Source: Ariolimax columbianus
Lineage: Eukaryota > Mollusca > Gastropoda > Stylommatophora > Arionidae
Assembly (NCBI GenBank): GCA_036924085.1
Contig: JAVGWX010000005.1
Span: 75,116,547-75,180,546 of the forward strand
Direction of reading: 5' to 3'
DNA length: 64,000 bases
This document shows, piece after piece, positions 1 through 12,052 of this stretch. The number at the start of each line of letters is the position of its first letter. Position 1 is the first letter of the stretch. Both the position numbers and the translations under genes were made by a program. The notes beneath the pieces are model-generated. The model was not told the origin of the DNA. It worked only from the letters and a program-made list of their open reading frames with translations, and did no database searches.

Positions 1-62
1 CTTAAGCCCTTTCAGGGTTTTGTAGTGGACGATTGAGAATGAACGAAGCCAAGCCAAGCCAA
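1..62 (+). repeat. S2 short element, 3' tail only
   Basis: AAGCCC...GGTTTTGTAGTGG...GATTGAGAATGAACG followed by AAGCC repeats matches the 3' end of family S2 (compare 8283-8640 and 14736-15095 on the other strand). The rest lies left of the window or is lost. Confidence 0.6.
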
Positions 63-689
63 ATGTTTATCTGTGGGTCTTCACCGTAACAGTGTATTGT
101 ATATCTTCATTGTTCAAAACTGTAAGTACTACCATGCAAGGCCATAATCTTTGTAGCTGCAGAAAGAACACTGGAAATCTATCTCGAGATAAACACTTAT
201 GGAATCTGGAATGTCAATGGAATGCTGATTAATGACCATGTCATACCCAAGTTCCACAATCTCCATCTGCATGTTTTCAGAAACACTCTCAATATCCACA
301 GTAACGGAGTTTAGATAATAAGAAATTGTGGTTCGAGTACTTCAAAGTATTTAAATGTGTAGATTAATTGTGCGTTCCAGCCAGATAGCTACTGTAACCG
401 ACCACCTATTCCCGTAGGTGGGGAGAGGGAGGGGGGGGGGAATACAGTAACAACAACAACATACATACATCAGTGGTATTACCATCTTTTCACTTTCAAA
501 TCCAATGAATGCATATGATCAACTAGGTCTATTGAAAAAAACCAGGTTACAAGTTTGAATAAGGCAATGGGAAACCATCTTGTCTTTCATTATGTGAAAA
601 AAAATTGCTTCAAAATATGTTCACGATTTATTCACTTAACTTCAAGAGAATACAAAAGCTCTACATATTCACTGCCAATGGTTTATAGA

Positions 690-1465
690 AAAAAAGGTAA
701 AATGTCTGCGATTTAGTACGAGGGACGAATACAATGAACAGTTTTTACAACAATGTCCAATACTTTCTTCATTTGTATTCTTTTACCGCACATACCTTCT
801 TGGTGCGAAATTAAATTGCTTTGTGTGAAATGATTCCCTGGTACTGTGAGGTTATTTAATTTGGACTTTATTGATCCAACACCAATTTGCTCAGAGCACA
901 TTGTCAGTGCACCGTTGGTTGTTATTGAAACAAGTATGCCCTAATGTAAAATATGTTTTTCTAGGCACTCTTGGTGTTCATGAAATATGTCTTGTCCTGT
1001 TGTGGTACGTTTCAGCGATATTATGAAATCTATCAGCTCTTCAGCTACACTGAAACTGACATCTATACACATTAGGAACATTGCACGCTACGCGGTGTCA
1101 GATACATCCGCACTTTCGTCAATAGATATTGACAATCTTTCAAAGGTTTTATACTTTTGTTGAACCAATTGTTCATTAACATTACTGAATATCTCAGTAA
1201 TCCAAACGTTTTAGCGGACAAGTTGAACCAGTCTTCAGATAGGTTCTTTTTTTTCCATCTTGACTTCTAATTTCACTTGCTGTAACACAACACTCTTTTA
1301 CAAATTGACATTCTTTGGATGGTTTTGAAGATTTAGTATTAAGACACTTGCATTTACTGCATCTTCATTTGACTTGTTGATATTAGAAAAAGCATTTAAT
1401 TACTTGACAAATGATTGTTTAAGCTTCAGCACTGTTTCCTCTCTCATTTTTCCAGTCACAACATC
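690..1465 (-). pseudogene. hAT-type transposase relic
   Basis: Read on the minus strand, the stretch 1000-1200 gives SISIDESADVSDTA, a stop, then FSVAEELIDF and TTTGQDIF, the catalytic-region motif of hAT transposases of the ZBED / GTF2I-repeat type (D-E-S-T-D...TTG-DIF). The ORF at 713-901 then gives HQEGMCGKRIQMKKVLD and VVKTVHCIR, matching the downstream HQE..C.K...M..VM..VVK.VN.IR block. Many stops and frameshifts; clearly dead. No inverted ends recognised. Confidence 0.75.
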
Positions 1466-1489
1466 ATCAGTCTGGCCACCTGCCGGAGA

Positions 1490-1635
1490 CGGATGTGTCG
1501 GACCGAAAGGTGCAAATATAGCAGTCAGGCTGTAAACTAGCGACACAATGTATTATCGTTCTCCTGCTATGTGAAAAGCCCTGATCAGGGCTTAGCAGCG
1601 GAAAATTGAGAACGAACGTAAAAGAAAAAAACTAA
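1490..1635 (+). repeat. S2 short element, 3' part
   Basis: GACCGAAAGGTGCAAATA, GCTGTAAACTAGCGACACAA and GATTGAGAACGAACG match the S2 consensus in order. Only the 3' third is present, as expected of a 5'-truncated retroposed copy. An A-rich tail follows. Confidence 0.75.
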
Positions 1636-1844
1636 AAAAAAACTATAAAAAAAAACAAAACCTATGGCCATCAATTCCATCGTAGCACGGACGAACATTA
1701 AACTCTTTAAACACAACTATTACTTGAAGACATATTAGGCATTCAACTCTGTGAAAAAAATACGAATTCACCTATCTTATCTTGCAAATGGTTTCTTAGT
1801 CATCGATGTCATTTATCGAGAAGTCTATAATAAAAATAATGGGG

Positions 1845-2155
1845 AACTGTGACGCTGGTCCGGTCAGGCACAACACACTGACAAAGACCAGAATCTATCT
1901 TCCACGTAGCGTGCCAGGGAAACATTCTGTTTTCAAGGCAGTCTGGCTGACGAGATGTGGTTCGGCGTGATCACCGTAGTAGTGAGAGTCACGCAGATGA
2001 AGCAAATCATAGCACAACCACAGGATGACTGCGGTACATCTTCATCTGCACGCTGGGGATGTGACGACAGCTACTACAACCAGCCACTTAAACGCCATTT
2101 TCAGGACGTCCAAAACAGTAAACTTACGCATTGTGGGCATTAAACATCAACAATA
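1845..2155 (+). repeat. S5 short element copy
   Basis: Matches 17980-18335 over most of its length, sharing TGATC(A/T)CCGTAGTAGTGAG and CACGCAGATGAAGC in the same order. S5 has no recognised coding part or tRNA-like head and ends in a run of AACAACA-type triplets. Confidence 0.7.
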
Positions 2156-2804
2156 ATAAAAATAAATGCTGATCAATGCTAACTGTTTAAAACCTATGTT
2201 ATGGAAACGAACAAATGCATGCTTGGGAACATGAATTGTGGTACCTTTAGAAATGAAGGTTTCGTGAGTAACATATATATACTAGTGCCGGGAAAGGGGG
2301 GTGGTGGTGAAGGGGGTAATATCTTATCATCTCCCATTAAAAATAAAACACGGTTTAGTTTGAAAGTTTGTCATCAAGATGGCGCCAAACAGGCGGTCTA
2401 GCCATGTTCTCGCGTTTTAGTCTATTATAGATGCGACCAGGCCACGGATTTGGTTGGAATTCACGCAAGTTGACGACTTACACTTATGCCCACGGAAACG
2501 TGTTGTGGTTTTCCATTTGGATTAGTTAGTTCGTTCATTTTGTCTTTTTTTCCCCTTCGATTATCCTGACATGGTCTTCGTCTATTTGCAATAGTATTTC
2601 GATTACCCTGTATCATATTTTGACGGCCCAGTGCACACGGATGAACTTCACGAGATTAACGTACTTCGCACTGTTTAGCTGGACAGTGCCGGTTTTGGTA
2701 TGGCTGGGAAATGTACACATGGGCCAGTAATAATGGACATGCCTTGGAGAGAGTGGACCCTGCCCGGTTAGCAACATGTCCATGATATATGGCTCACATG
2801 ATGA

Positions 2805-3075
2805 GCGATTTTGTCCAGAGGTAAGGCACTTGCCTTTCAAAGCGAAGAACAGAAAAGGTGGGCGATCGAATCCCGCAAATTTTCAAGCAACCCTTGGTCT
2901 CAAGGGAGATGGAATCAGAGTGCCTGCATACCGAGTTACCTTCAGCCGTCTTGACTAATGCCGTACCACTGGTCCAAGGTAGCTCGAGACCAGAGAGTGA
3001 GGTTGATGAGCAGCGCAGTTGTTTCCTCACTATAATCCAAATACAGCGCAAGTTACATCATCAAAACAAACCGTC
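2805..3075 (+). repeat. S3 tRNA-headed SINE copy
   Basis: A tRNA-like head (GTCCAGAGGTAAGGCAC as A box, GCGATCGAATCCCG as B box) is followed by a tail with CTCGAGACCAGAGAGTGAGG and GCGCAGTTG, shared with the minus-strand copy at 23327-23603. Hence a SINE of the same family, diverged in the head. Confidence 0.7.
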
Positions 3076-3079
3076 TGAA

Positions 3080-3910
3080 GCTGGTGTCATCATCGCTTGC
3101 GTTGGATAACTAACTGACCAAGTAAATGAAAACGTTTAATAACTGTTATCCTATTATGAAAAACGTGCTAGTGCTAAGGGGGGGGGGGGGGGGGATCTGT
3201 GTAATAGACTGATCCGGCGTGCGTGGCTGAACAGTCCTGTATTTTTTTCTTTTGTAAAATTTACACCATTTGTTTTGAAAGATTGTCACTTGTTATACTA
3301 TCTCTGTTGTGTAGCTTCAACTCACATTAATCAATGTATTCTCAGTAGTTAGGTCATGTTTCTGTTTTTGGAATCATGGATATTCTCCTTATATAGTAAA
3401 TCATTCCCTATAATCTTGTCTAACCTTCATTTTCTCCTATAATTTATCAGTCACAGAAAACAGCTTCACGAACCACGAGTTTGAGATCCATTCTTTACGA
3501 TGTAATGGGAAGCTTACAGTGGGCCTATTCTCGTCAGCCCTGGTACCACTCGGGTCGGGTACCGACTGTAATCGTGAGACATAATTATTTGGCTATTCAA
3601 CGCATCGAATTGTCAATGTTCCCGTGCACCGTCATGTGAGAAACACTGATTTACCTAATGCCTACGTGAGCTCTATCACGCACTGTTCAAATAGAGTACA
3701 CAGTTACTCACCAACAAATGCTGGCCCGTGTTAAGTTGCTCACGTGCACACGTTGTCTGCATCCGCTACAAAACGGTTCTATAACGTACGATGTCAGATT
3801 CTTCTTTCGTGACTTGAAACAAAGCACATCATTCTGGATTATTGAGAGATGATACAAAAACATTTTAAAACATTTTTAAATGGGGTTCTTCTCATTGTTT
3901 AAATACATTT
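3080..3910. other. No gene seen; G-run
   Basis: Apart from a run of 17 G at 3179-3195 this stretch shows no convincing ORF, known repeat or splice-linked exon. It separates the S3 copy from a minus-strand LINE tail. Confidence 0.4.
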
Positions 3911-3911
3911 A

Positions 3912-4140
3912 CTATTTTCTTCTTCTTCTTCTTCGTACGCTGTCAGACGTCAACCTGTATTTTTTCGAAGAAAGCAGCGTCATCCTGAGGCTGTCGACAC
4001 TGCCATAGAGCTTGTCTAGTGTTGCCACTGGTGATGGCCACATGTGCTTTCTCTGGTCCTCGTATATCGGGCAGTTTTGCAGCAGATGTTCAGCGGTCAT
4101 TTTCCCTGTACCATAAGTGCATTCGTCAGTGCCACCTATC
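3912..4140 (-). mobile_element. 3' end of RNase-H (Nimb/I-type) LINE
   Basis: Minus-strand reading gives [19 protein letters not shown] and DKLYGS.DSLRMT, close to the C-terminus of the intact LINE at 23658-26945, and ends in the same (GAA)n tail (3916-3935). Only the last 70 or so codons remain. A sister copy of that LINE family in opposite orientation. Confidence 0.85.
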
Positions 4141-4254
4141 TTCAGTTTATCATTTACTATTTGATTATTGTGTTGTTGTCGGAAGTTATTCGTGCAGATT
4201 TAACTCTTGTCGTGTCTTTGGTAGTGGTTCTTATTTCTTATTTCATCCCGAGGC

Positions 4255-4468
4255 ATACTTGAGAAGGTGGACAGGGGCCCTTCTTACTGTAGTGAAATTC
4301 GAGACTCCTGAGTAAGCTCACCACTATTCGAATTGTAATGATCTCCACCTCGTTGGTCAGACTGCTGTAACATTGCCTGTTTCCAGGAGCACGAACGAGG
4401 ACGATAGGTGGCGTATTGATCAGTATGTTTCACCTAACCCTGATTTCTCTTATCACCCAGTGGGGGAG
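4255..4468 (-). repeat. S5 short element copy (minus)
   Basis: Shares CTGTTTCCAGGAGCA(C/T)GAAC and GATCAGTATGTTTCACCT with 22930-23145, and in reverse complement with 18030-18200. It sits between the LINE tail at 3912-4140 and the LINE body at 4600-6300. Confidence 0.7.
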
Positions 4469-4599
4469 GTAAGCGAGGCGAGTGAAGGAACATTAATTGT
4501 AATTATTTCAAAACATTTAGGAGCTAATATTTATTTTTATTTTCAAAGGGTCTTCAGCAGCATGTTCCAATCAGGACCCGCATTTCTAAGGCCGGTCAT

Positions 4600-6300
4600 G
4601 ACTGATAGTCTATTATTAACTTCCGTATGGCAGAATTGACTCTACACCATTATGTCCAAATGCTTTGCCAACCTTTGTTTTCCCTATTGTTGTCTTCTGC
4701 TCCTTCATCGTGAATTTTGCTTTTTCTGTCGTTGATTTCCTCATCTGTATTAGAACATGTCGTACATATATAGCGACTCTCACCTCTTGTAGAAGACCGT
4801 GGGTGAGATCGTTGATAAACACGAAGAACAATGTGGGAGACAGTACTCAGCCCTGAGAGACTCGGTGTTTTAGAAGGTTTTTTGGAAGATTATTTGTTGT
4901 AATGACCATCCATGGTAAATCTTGCTTTCCGGTGGTATAGGAACGCCTTGATCCAATTTTCTCATGTTACCTTTAAATGTCATTCCTTTTTAGTTTTGCC
5001 ATTAGTCCATCTTTCCATACCTTATCGAAGCTGTCTGGAAATATATCCATAGTATAAGGACCTTTTTCTTATTTCGACAATTTGGTATAAGTGTGGGATC
5101 TGGAATTCTGTGCTGCTACACTCTCTAAACTTTGCTTGCTCTGGTACTAGTATTTTCTCTGTTTCTGTGTACCATTGCAGTCTTCGGTTGATCATCCTCA
5201 TCGTTATCTTACAGACACAACTGGTTAAGCTATTGGTCTTTTTATTATTCATTCCTTTCTATATGATGGGGCCCATATACACCTCTCTTCATGTCTGCGG
5301 CACATCACCTGTCACCCAGCTATAATTGTATATTTGCAGCAGTTTGTTTCTTCATTGCTGCATGTCCAAGGTCTTTGAGCATTTCATTGGTTATACCATC
5401 CAGACCTAGTGATTTCGTGTCATTTTTTAAACTTCTCCATAGTAAAAGGTTTTCGATCTAATTTATTATTGATACTCTTCTTCTTAACAATTCCATGCTC
5501 GATATTACTGTTCTTCCATTTGAGTCTTTCCTCCATTTTGCTTAGCATTTCAGTTGTTACCCATTGTTTCTTGTTTTCTGCTTTCTTTTTACCCAATGAT
5601 ATCTCTGCTGCCTCTTTTACGGCCTCTTAAATTCTGCCACTGTTGATTTATATCCTCAGTGACATGTTTTTTTCTTTAAAGCATCATTCACTGAGTTCTT
5701 TAAGTTAACTATTTTCTCCAACTCGTTCAAGCACTTAAATTCCACTTTGCTAGTTTTTTGTGATTGCCATGGCTCTTCCATTGAAGTTGACATTTCATAA
5801 TAAGCAAATTGTGATTAGTATCAGCTCCCGCGCCGGAGTAAGCAATTTATTTGTTTACTTGATTTCTATATCTTGTTTTCACCATGATATAATCTATTTG
5901 CTATCTCCCGACAATCCCTGGACTTTTCCATGTGTGACTTCTTCTGTTCGAGATTTTATTCCAGTTTTTTGTTCTGTTGTAATTTTCCTCGAGGCAAAAG
6001 TCTGCTACCGGTTAGTCCTTGACCTCTTTCATTCATAATTCCCAGCCCATTCTTTCCAACTATGCCCCCATCAGAGCCTATCCCAACAGTTGCATTCCAA
6101 TCTATGATTATTACGACATTATATATGGTCTTTGTTGTCCTCAGTATTTGTTCTAGAATATTATACAGTTCGTTCACTTCTTCTCCAGCTTGTGCTAATG
6201 TAGGCATGTATATTTGTATTATGACTGTGTCCACCGGATGCGAAGCCATTCTTAATATCATTAATCTGTGATTGTGTATGATCACTTCTCTCATTGCAGT
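4600..6300 (-). mobile_element. Degenerate LINE (EN, linker, RT)
   Basis: Minus strand, 6300 to 4600. The endonuclease end is seen in 5956-6294 (DWNATVGIGSDGG, GLGIMNERGQGL, the GxGxxNERG motif). A lysine/glutamate-rich linker follows, then RT in 5022-5252: SLTSCVCKITMRMINRRLQW and KILVPEQAKF...STEFQ. Stops and frameshifts every 60-100 codons; no catalytic FADD motif survives. Not active. Confidence 0.8.
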
Positions 6301-6309
6301 TGTGACTGT

Positions 6310-7350
6310 TTACATAATATGCAGACTACTTCTCCTTGGCTCTTTACACTTTCTGAGGGAATTCCACGATATTCCTCGTTCTGATATTCACATTATTTTC
6401 TCCAACGTGTCTCACTCAATCCAAGTAAATTTAATTGTTGTTGTTGCTTAGATGTTTGCCTCACTAGTTTCTACTGGCTGAGGCCCGCCATTTTCCACCC
6501 CAGACCGTAGTCCATTGGGCGATATCAGGACGCATAAACCAGTGCTTGGATGCGTATGTGTATCTGTGTGTACCTAGCCTAGTGTTTCAATGATGCAAAA
6601 GTGTTTCATGCCAGTTGTTGTCCTCTCGTTTATCCTTCCTGTCATTGATAGGGGGTTTCAAAATGGTTTTTTAAAATATATATAAATATTTATATTTATT
6701 TGTAACCTCCTCATCTCCATTTTGATGCTCATTAACTTGTCCGTTTTCAGTACTGTACGAGTGTTCCACGTAGCTAGCTATTTTTTGCTCGAATTTAGCT
6801 AGAAAACGACACGATGCATGACCATGCCTGAGGGGTCTTGTCGCCTCTCTTGTCGAGCACGACACACGAATGAGCCGTCTTTGCCTGTAGTTTAAAAAAA
6901 TTTTTTTTTTGAAATGTACACCTTTCTTTGGAAATTAATGCGATTATTTCCCCTTGCCTTTCACATCCACCTGATTGGTTTATGACCAACGACTTTAGTC
7001 AGCCATTTCTGGCCTACATGACAAGTGAATTCCCTCATACAAGTGAATTCCCTCCTCTGCTCATCTGCAAAATTTTTCACTTTTATCGGTGGATAATCGG
7101 GTTTACAATATTGCGTTAACCGCACCCAACCATGGCTTTCTTTATACTACTTTATACTATTAAAGGTGGCCGTGACCCAACGCGCTGCCCTTTCACTACC
7201 ACGTAGGAAGAGCAGTTAAGAGTATATCCCTTCATCGAGTTGAGACCCTCCAGTCCTTTTCAAGTACAGTACACAAGTGGTTACGGTCAATCCCATGGAA
7301 ACAATTTCCGCCGGGAATGACAATAACTCTTCACATACAAAGCCGCAGCC
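6310..7350. other. No gene seen
   Basis: Only short chance ORFs; none has a recognisable domain or repeats elsewhere in the window. An A/T homopolymer-rich patch lies at 6893-6911. Confidence 0.35.
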
Positions 7351-7354
7351 TATG

Positions 7355-7560
7355 TAAGGTGGGGTGGCCAGTTCCCTTCCTTGCTGTGTTTACCTTCCCT
7401 AACTCATACGTCAGGTACTCATTTACAGCTGGGTCGACTGGAGAAACGGTAGTATCAGGGACGAACCACGGCCGTATTGTTTTCATTTCGTCCGTTATTT
7501 CGAACCCTGGCACCCTGTAATCCCAGTATAGTACGCCAGCCCACTGTCGACTGGGCTACT
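7355..7560 (-). repeat. S4 tRNA-related SINE copy (minus)
   Basis: On the plus strand GTCAGGTACTCATTTACAGC and TGGGTCGACTGGAGAAAC is the reverse complement of the S4 core at 46770-46815 (CCAGTCAACCCAGC...GGGTACCTGGCTGAC). The minus strand has a B-box-like GGTTCGAAAT upstream of it. Similar elements are common in mollusc genomes (recalled, not checked). Confidence 0.65.
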
Positions 7561-7964
7561 TGCTTGACTCCAGGCACAAGTGATTACGTACAGCCAGATT
7601 CTGGGACTATTTCCATAGTCTTTGACTATCTCCAGACCGACTGCGAAGCAGCAGTTGTTTGTTGACATATCTTTAGATCTTGTCTCCTAAGCAAGAAACA
7701 GTGACATCAAATTGTAGATACGTTACGCCTTGGTACTCCCCAGCTACCGCGTTTATGAAGACAAAATGTATTGTATAATATTCTTCAAACTATGACATTA
7801 GATATCATTTACTGCAATCAGTAAGTGAATGATACTCTTCTTCTTGTACATATACAATGTGACAGGCAGGATTCATTTGAGACACCCTAGGTTAGAAACG
7901 CTTAAAAAGAACAACGATGATGCAGAACTAAAAGAGCGCGTATTAAAAGTGGGAGCAGGTTTTA

Positions 7965-8240
7965 GGTCAGGTCAGGTCAGGTCATCCCGTAACCAATGAG
8001 GTCGTTGGGACACACTTGAAGACATCCTCACAACTACACGCCATCCTTCTCTGTCAGCGACCGCTGCCTGTACCTCTTCTGGTCGGAGATTGGTCCGTTC
8101 TTTTATGTTGTCCACCCACCTCTTTTTGGGACGGCCTTTTCGTCGTCTGCTTTGCACCTTTCCGTGCAGAATCGTATTTGCAAAACCATTTGATCTCGAT
8201 GTGTGACCGTACCAAGCGAGTTTCCTTCTTTGTCCGTTGC
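7965..8240 (-). mobile_element. 3' end of an RTE-like LINE
   Basis: The minus-strand ORF at 7972-8157 reads RKGRPKKRWVDNIKERTNL and VADREGWRVVV...RPHWLRDD, the standard C-terminal tail of an RTE-like RT protein. The element ends in a (GACCT)n repeat (plus strand AGGTC units at 7963-7982), a typical microsatellite-like LINE 3' end. Only about the last 60-80 codons remain. Confidence 0.85.
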
Positions 8241-8282
8241 CAAGAGGTCTTCAAAAGAACAAATAAAAACAAAATATATATG

Positions 8283-8640
8283 ATTTGGCTTGGCTTTATT
8301 CATTCTCAATCTCCCACTACCAAACTCTGAAAAGGCTTAAGTAGCAGAATGTAGTCCAGAGAACGGAATGCGTTGTGTCGTAGTTTACAGCTTGACTGCG
8401 ATATTTGCACCTTTCGGTCCAACACATCCGACTTCGGCAAGTATATTTTGAGTACCGGGTTAGAATTCCCTCATCGATCCCTTCTCCTTAGCCAGTCTGC
8501 TTTGCTGCAGCCTGTTATCAAGGATCAGCGCGTGGAGGTGTAGAAGGGTCTTGGCAGCTTTGGTTCGCTGGCCCTGACACTAGCAGTCAGCTATGGGTCG
8601 CTGACCACTGCAGCTCATGCGCTGCTCAGCATCTTGATCC
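8283..8640 (-). repeat. S2 short element, long copy (minus)
   Basis: Nearly the full S2 unit: TTGGCTT tail at 8283, GTAGTTTACAGCTTGACTGC, TTTGCACCTTTCGGTCCAAC, then CTTCTCCTTAGCCAGTCTGC and a head ending GCTGCTCAGCATCTTGAT. It matches 14736-15095 almost throughout. No clear tRNA boxes in the head, so S2 could be a SINE with another origin or the 3' UTR of a LINE. Confidence 0.75.
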
Positions 8641-8869
8641 ACAAAATATATATCATTTTCTAAACTAGAAATTTGTTTCAACTTTTGGCGCATCAGACAT
8701 TTGACAATAACAGAAAAATCTTTGCTGATGAACTGTTAGATACATTACGAATGTCTTATGCAACCACACTTGATAACAGCTGTCTTACTCTACATTGATA
8801 CAGCAGGATTGAGATCAATCTGTATTTCGGAGGAATTGGAGGGGTGAAAGTGGACAAATGTCCAGGTCA

Positions 8870-9995
8870 AGGTGGTCATCATCATCATCTTCTATCCACT
8901 TGTGCCATTAGACGCCGTTGGGAGGTGTAGTATTCTGTTGTGTGTTCATCGGAATGAAAGAGACTGATCATCTGCAAAAATGAGCTCGTTCATTGCAGTG
9001 GTTTCTGGTTTTGCTTCAGTTGTTATTTTATCTATGTATACAATGAACAAAAGTGGTGATATTACACATCCTTGTCTTACCACTTTGTTAAACTGCAAAC
9101 CACTTAATAAGCCCGCTTGGTGTTGACACAGTACTTTGGCTGTTTTTATACATTGCTATTATATTTTGTAATAATTGTCCTTGCACTCCATAGTTTTTCA
9201 GGATCGTCCATTGCGTGTTTCCATTCACTCGGTCAAAAGCTTTCTCCTGGTCTACAATGACGATGTTCTGTTCATGATTAAATTCAATAGTTTGTTCACA
9301 AATCTGTCTTAGAATAAATATGGCGTCTGTGCAACCTTTTCCTTTTCTGAAGACAAACTTTGTGTCACTTAATTGTCTTTCGACTATTGGTCTTGTTCTA
9401 TTTTCCAGGATCTTCGCGTACATTTTACTTATGTGGCTCAAGTGAGATATTCCCCTGTATGTTTCAGTCTCTTTTGTTTCCTTGTATCTTCTAATTGGAT
9501 ATAACTATTTATTTTTGCAAGCACCTCAGGCACTTCCATTGTTGTACATACTACATTCATTATTATGGACAGCCATTTTACTCCCGTTTCTCCGCATTCT
9601 TGTACGGCTCTGTTGTAATACAATCTATTCCTGGTGCCTTGTTTTGTGGATTCTTTTTGATACGTTGTTCGACTTCTGCTGCTATTATTTGTAGCTCTTC
9701 TCTCCTTGTGACTTTGTGTGAATATTTCATTATCGCCTATTTCTGCAGGATTGAGAAGTTCCTTGAAATATTTCCCCGTTCTCAGTTGTTTTCATGTTTC
9801 CGTTTAGAAATGGGATATTATGTTTGTCATTTAAGATGGTTAACGAGATAAAACATTTGTCTCTCAGTCTCATTTTTTCAACAGTTATACATAACTCGTT
9901 TGGAGATTCTTTGCATACGTTTATTAATGTTGCGCCACATTTTTGCCACAAACTTTCTTTCGCCTTCTTTATAATTCTGTTTCTGATTGTACTCA
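8870..9995 (-). mobile_element. LINE RT fragment with (GAT)n tail
   Basis: Minus strand. The ORF at 9730-9996 gives KKAKESLWQKCGATLINVCK (linker); 9088-9441 gives RT motifs SDTKFVFRKGKGCTDAIFIL and VDQEKAFDRVN, motif A with its Asp. The region then runs to a (GAT)n tail at about 8877-8892. Missing: motif C (FADD) and the 5' half. Inactive. Confidence 0.82.
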
Positions 9996-10084
9996 TATTT
10001 TAAACATGGTATTCATCCAAAATTGCTGTTTGAAATTAAAGACTTGCTAGCAAAACAATTGATTTATATTATGTTCTCAAACAC

Positions 10085-11530
10085 TTGCATAAGGAATTGT
10101 TCTAGGAGATTGGAAAGATGCAGGAGTGATCCCCTTATTCCGAAAGGGAAAGAAATCAGAACCAGCAAATTATAGACCGGTGCGTTTAACAAGCATAGTC
10201 TATAAATTGTTGGAGTCAATAACCAAAGAAAACATTGTAATGCATTTAAACAAGTTTAATCTAATCAAAAATAGTAAGCATGAGTTTACTAGAGGGTGAT
10301 CTTACTTAACAAATCTATTAGAATTCACGAAGCTGGTTATTAAAATGATATATAAAGTGGAGCCAGTGGATGTTATTTATCTAGATTTTGCAAGGGCCTT
10401 TGATAGAGTACCTCATCAAAGATTATTTAGAAAGTTAAAATCACATGAAATAGGCGGGAAAGTTTCCAAATGGATTGAAAATTGGTTAACGGGAAGAAAG
10501 CAGAGTGAGTATAAATAAAGAGTACTCTGAGTGGTGTGAAGTAAAAAGCGGAGTGCCACAGGACTTGGTTTTGGGGCCAATTTTGTTCTTCATTTATATA
10601 TAAACGATTTGGACATTGATATCGGATCCATGATTGCAACATTTTCTGACAACATAAAACTATGAAGGAGTGTCTCATCTAAAGCAGACGTATATATATA
10701 TATATATATATTGAGGTCAGATTTAGATACAATTCGAGAATGGTATGTGAGCTGGCAAATGGAGTTTAATGTAGATAAATATACAGTCATCGACATGGGT
10801 AGATCCAATATGGAACATAATTATAGAATGAGCGAGAACAATATTAGAAAGATAGATAAGGAAAGGGACCTAGGGGTTATAATAGATCATACAGGTAAAG
10901 TGAGTGAGGTAGTCCAGATAGCAGTGAATAAGGCAAGTGCAATATTAGGTATGATAAAAAGAAATATTAAATATAGGAGCAAGAAAGTGATTATGAAACT
11001 GTATAAAGTATTAGTTAGACCTAGATTTGAGTATTGTGTACATATGTGAAGTTCTTATTGCACAAGCCATATAAACATGCTGGAAAGGATACAAAGGAGA
11101 GCGACAAGACTAATTAATAGTGGGTTTCCAGAATTACAGTTATGAAGAAAGACGTAGAGAAACCGGCCTACAGTGTCTATAAAAGAGAAGAATTCGAGGT
11201 GACTTAATACATGTTTATAAGGTAATCACGGGGACGGATACATTAGACTATAACAAGTTTTTTTCAAAATACAACCACCTACAAGAACAAGGTGACATAG
11301 CTACAAATTAACTAAAGAAAGATTTAGATTAGACATTAGGAAATTTCTTTTAGTCAGAGAGTGGCGAATGCTTGGAATGCATTGCCACAGGAAGTAGTGG
11401 AGGCAGGGACAATTAATGCATTTAAGAATATATTGGATGGGCATAATCTTTAGAGCAAAGAAATGTAAATGAGTTGGTTGTTTGCAGACTGCATAGTCTT
11501 CTAAACTAGCATAAAAGCGTTAAGTTACGG
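10085..11530 (+). mobile_element. CR1-like LINE, 5' truncated
   Basis: Reads YRPVRLTSIVYKLLESI, VDVIYLDFARAFDRVPHQRL (motif A), a damaged YINDLDIDIGSMIATFSDNI (motif C), then [29 protein letters not shown] and MKLYKVLVRPRFEYCVHM. Order and motifs fit CR1/L2-like RTs. An (AT)n tract interrupts at 10689-10710; several stops. The 3' tail (TAGTCTTCTAAACTAGCATA) recurs at 48640-48715, 32900 and 60060. Confidence 0.85.
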
Positions 11531-11858
11531 TACGGTGAGGCGATTTAAGGGATTGATTGTTTAAATGAGGGAATATAAGCTCACTTTAATCTGCTTCTCG
11601 TTGCTCAATAATTAAACATTAAAAGTTGAATACAGTTTTTCAGCTTAAAGAATAACATACTTTAGACGCAACATAATGAAGAAGACTGACAGACTAACAG
11701 GCATGGATTAGTGAAGAAGGAGTTGAGAATAGATTTGACCTGCAGGTGACTGTACGTATTTGTTTAATAAAATTGGTGTAAATGATATTTTAAAATAAGA
11801 AATATCTTAATATATAGTATTTTCATTAATAAAATTATGTGTTGGGGCTAGCTAAGTT

Positions 11859-11881
11859 AAAAAAAAAAAAAAAAAAAAAAA
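11859..11881 (+). repeat. Poly(A) run
   Basis: Twenty-three A following AGCTAAGTT. It may be the tail of an unrecognised retroposed element ending here; no head could be identified upstream. Confidence 0.5.
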
Positions 11882-11960
11882 GGCAAATGTCAGTAGCAAA
11901 AATTAAAGTTCACAGCTTATGCTGTCCTACACTACATCAAATATTAATTGTATACTACAA

Positions 11961-12052
11961 TTATGATATCACCCATGGCCGTGTTCATTTCTACTTGGTG
12001 GATACATTGGATGGCCAGGTAGAAATTAACACAGCCATGGATGATATCATAA
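11961..12052. repeat. Inverted repeat at LINE 5' boundary
   Basis: Arms 11961-11998 and 12015-12052 (38 nt each, about five mismatches) are reverse complements around a 16-nt spacer. The right arm is LINE coding sequence (TAMDDIITE); the left arm is its inverted duplicate. Confidence 0.85.
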
